Source: Candidatus Gottesmanbacteria bacterium RIFCSPLOWO2_01_FULL_49_10 (lineage in GTDB: Bacteria; Patescibacteriota; Microgenomatia; UBA10105; UBA927). From it: a stretch of 6,845 nucleotides of DNA. Under the pieces are notes generated by a model. That model saw nothing but the letters and a program-made list of their open reading frames with translations, was not told where the DNA came from and did no database searches. The position numbers were made by a program, and so were the translations under genes. This document shows, piece by piece, positions 5,307-6,845 of this stretch. Within the stretch, counting starts at the first letter, position 1; every line of letters begins with the position of its first letter. The stretch lies in assembly GCA_001781025.1 (NCBI GenBank), contig MFJZ01000031.1, positions 3,211 to 10,055 on the forward strand, read 5' to 3'.

Positions 5307-5744
5307 GTGCATAAACCGTTTTTTGCCAGTGGATTTCTCTATCATTCGCCTTCACACCAAATCCTCCTGCAAGAGCTCAAAAGCGTTGACAACGTGAAGC
5401 TTGTCTTATTTCGCGGTTCTAGCCACAATGGGGACGATCCGCAGGTCGTGTTCCAGCACTGTGTCGAGGAAGCATTGGGAGTAGAGATTGCCGCCTCTTC
5501 TATCCATCCGGTGTATGACTATATCCATGATAGGCTCGGGGAGCATTTCATTTTTTATGTGGAGGTAGCAGATATCACACCAGGAGCGTATGCATCCAAA
5601 AACAAGGCAGAGTGGTTTTTACTATCGAAGCTATCCAAATACCCCATGAGTGAACAAACCCGGCATGACATTATCGTCGGGGAGAGGGTCATACGATCGC
5701 TTCTCGAGCCTCCTCGTCCGCCTCAGGGTCCCAGGCCCCATTAA
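5307..5744 (+). CDS. Nudix-fold protein with degenerate catalytic box
   Basis: 145 residues from a GTG start, chosen because an extended -10 lies six bases upstream and HKPFFASGFLYH reads like the first strand of a small Nudix domain. Aligning the Nudix box (Gx5Ex7REUxEExGU) places Gly37, Asp43 for the first Glu, and HCVEEALGV (51-59) for REUxEExGU. Glu55 and Gly58 are kept, but Arg, the next Glu and the last Glu become His51, Cys52 and Ala56. These are key Mg2+-binding or catalytic positions, so pyrophosphohydrolase activity is doubtful and a binding or sensing role is possible. The segment EHFIFYVEVADI and the closing EWFLLSKLSKYPMSEQTRHD also fit Nudix topology. The last residues are proline-rich (PPRPPQGPRP). 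It converges on the helicase gene and overlaps it by four bases. Confidence 0.62.
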   Translation: MHKPFFASGFLYHSPSHQILLQELKSVDNVKLVLFRGSSHNGDDPQVVFQHCVEEALGVEIAASSIHPVYDYIHDRLGEHFIFYVEVADITPGAYASKNKAEWFLLSKLSKYPMSEQTRHDIIVGERVIRSLLEPPRPPQGPRPH

Positions 5745-6845
5745 TCCACAAAGGTGAGTGCGGTGCCGGCTTTGTTCGCCCGGCCGGTCCGACCAATACG
5801 GTGTATATAGTCATCGTAGGACTGAGGCATGTCATAGTTTATGACGTGGCTCACGTCTTCAATGTCCAGGCCGCGCGATGCAATGTCGGTGGCAAGAAGT
5901 ATTTGAACTTCATTGTGTTTAAACTGTGTGAGACTTTTTTGGCGCTGGCTCTGACGTTTATTCCCGTGGATAGAAGCGGCTTTGAAGCCCCGGGATCCTA
6001 GTTCCTGTGCCAGCCGTTCTATCCCCCATTTGGTTCTCCCAAATATGAGTACTTTGTCAAATCCTTTCTGAATAAGGAGATCATGTAAATACTCTATTTT
6101 TTTCTTCCCGTTTTTGCGCTCTATGATAGTTTGCGTTATGCCCTGTACCGTGTCCTGCTTTTTGACAGAAATCGTCACCGGGTCCCGTACGAATTGGGCA
6201 AGTACTTCTGATACCTTGCCTGATATGGTGGCTGAAAAGAAGAGCGACTGTCGTTCGCGGGGTAATAGTGAAATAAAATATTTGATGTCATTGATAAACC
6301 CAATATCTACCATGCGGTCCGCTTCGTCCAGTACCACGCTTCGAAACTGCGACATAGAAAGAATCCGTTCACGGATAAGGTCCTTGAGCCTTCCCGGTGT
6401 ACCGATGACGACATGAGCACCCGAGGAGATATCCTGTTTTTGCCGCCAGAGGCTGGCGCCCCCGATGACCATGGCCCAACGAATACCCAGCCCTCGCGCA
6501 AAGTCGCGAAGCTCAGCTCCAATCTGGAGCGCAAGCTCACGCGTGGGAGTCACAATGAGCACGCGTTGATGTTTATCCCTTGATATTTTCTCAATCAGCG
6601 GTATGAGAAACGCAGCGGTTTTGCCGGTACCGGTATTGGCAATACCGATAGTGTCGCGTCCCGCCAACACGGCGGGTATCGCCCGGTCTTGTATGGGTGT
6701 GGGAATTGTGTATCCCTTGGCGGCAATATTATCCTTTAGCGTTTGAGAGATAGGGAAATCGCCGAACTGGTGCTCCGGTTTATATGGCTCTTCGGCATGG
6801 GAATCGGTCGACGGCACCTGTCGTGAAGCGTGCCGGATCGCAGCA
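5741..6845 (-). CDS. DEAD-box ATP-dependent RNA helicase, 5' end beyond window
   Basis: Superfamily 2 RNA helicase with all core motifs, numbered from the GTG codon at 6817. These are Q motif (GDFPISQTLKDNIAAKGY to PTPIQ, 19-43), motif I NTGTGKT (61-67), Ia PTRELALQ (91-98), Ib TPGR (140-143), II DEAD (164-167), III SAT (195-197), V ATDIASRGLD (309-318) and VI HRIGRTGR (339-346). It unwinds RNA duplexes using ATP, typically in ribosome assembly, mRNA decay or cold adaptation. The frame stays open past 6817 to the right edge (ending in codons for AAIRHASRQ), so GTG 6817 is probably internal and the gene is 5'-truncated by the window. The protein ends right after GTALTFVD, with no C-terminal extension, so it is a minimal helicase of the RhlE/DeaD core type. 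Confidence 0.95.
   Translation of the reverse strand, partial: AAIRHASRQVPSTDSHAEEPYKPEHQFGDFPISQTLKDNIAAKGYTIPTPIQDRAIPAVLAGRDTIGIANTGTGKTAAFLIPLIEKISRDKHQRVLIVTPTRELALQIGAELRDFARGLGIRWAMVIGGASLWRQKQDISSGAHVVIGTPGRLKDLIRERILSMSQFRSVVLDEADRMVDIGFINDIKYFISLLPRERQSLFFSATISGKVSEVLAQFVRDPVTISVKKQDTVQGITQTIIERKNGKKKIEYLHDLLIQKGFDKVLIFGRTKWGIERLAQELGSRGFKAASIHGNKRQSQRQKSLTQFKHNEVQILLATDIASRGLDIEDVSHVINYDMPQSYDDYIHRIGRTGRANKAGTALTFVD

Noticed and set aside
1..6845. Search for CRISPR, tRNA, rRNA, transposase, integrase, toxin-antitoxin or phage defence genes
   Set aside because: No direct-repeat array, cloverleaf, terminal inverted repeats or recognisable protein of these classes was found on either strand.

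Overview
The window reads as a gene-dense bacterial chromosome fragment of intermediate base composition. Genes are small and gaps very short, and two convergent gene ends nearly touch or overlap. Several features suggest a candidate phyla radiation (Patescibacteria/Parcubacteria-like) genome: the DEAD-box helicase style, a short glycine-tailed RRM protein, a stand-alone ferric-reductase-like membrane protein, a small degenerate Nudix-like protein, and mostly absent Shine-Dalgarno sites. This assignment is an inference from protein style and architecture; no marker gene is present. No rRNA, tRNA, CRISPR array, insertion sequence or integrase was found.

Layout, left to right. The C-terminal part of a BioF2/FemAB-like GNAT acyltransferase runs in from the left edge (+). 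It converges on a minus-strand block: an alpha/beta hydrolase (1742-2347), then a Fur-family metalloregulator (about 1283-1696), then a ZIP metal permease (518-1273). The regulator has its own near-consensus promoter, whose -35 overlaps the hydrolase stop codon. Two Fur-type inverted repeats lie in and just after that promoter, so regulator and permease look like a self-regulated metal-uptake operon. Divergent from the hydrolase is a class I glutamine amidotransferase (2402-3412, +). It converges on a ferric-reductase-like transmembrane protein (3434-4150, -) whose -35 lies inside a tandem palindromic repeat.

From 4151 to 4794 there is no intact gene. This stretch holds the tandem palindromes, about 135 bases with no recognised feature, the remnant of a DJ-1/PfpI protein lacking its N-terminal half (-), and the promoter and leader of the next gene. 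An RRM RNA-binding protein (4795-5178, +) follows, with the only strong Shine-Dalgarno site in the window and a clean intrinsic terminator. Then come a Nudix-like protein (5307-5744, +) and a DEAD-box RNA helicase (5741 to the right edge, -), whose stop codons share a TTAA.

Two themes stand out. The first is metal and redox biology: Fur-family regulator, ZIP importer, haem-type membrane reductase. The second is RNA remodelling: RRM protein and DEAD-box helicase. A further pattern is that three genes have a -10 hexamer exactly six bases before the start codon, and a fourth has one eight bases before it. This predicts leaderless mRNAs, in contrast to the RRM gene with its roughly 130-base leader. 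No wholly new multi-gene system is evident. The most interesting material is regulatory: the Fur-type operator/promoter, the tandem palindromes and the leaderless pattern.
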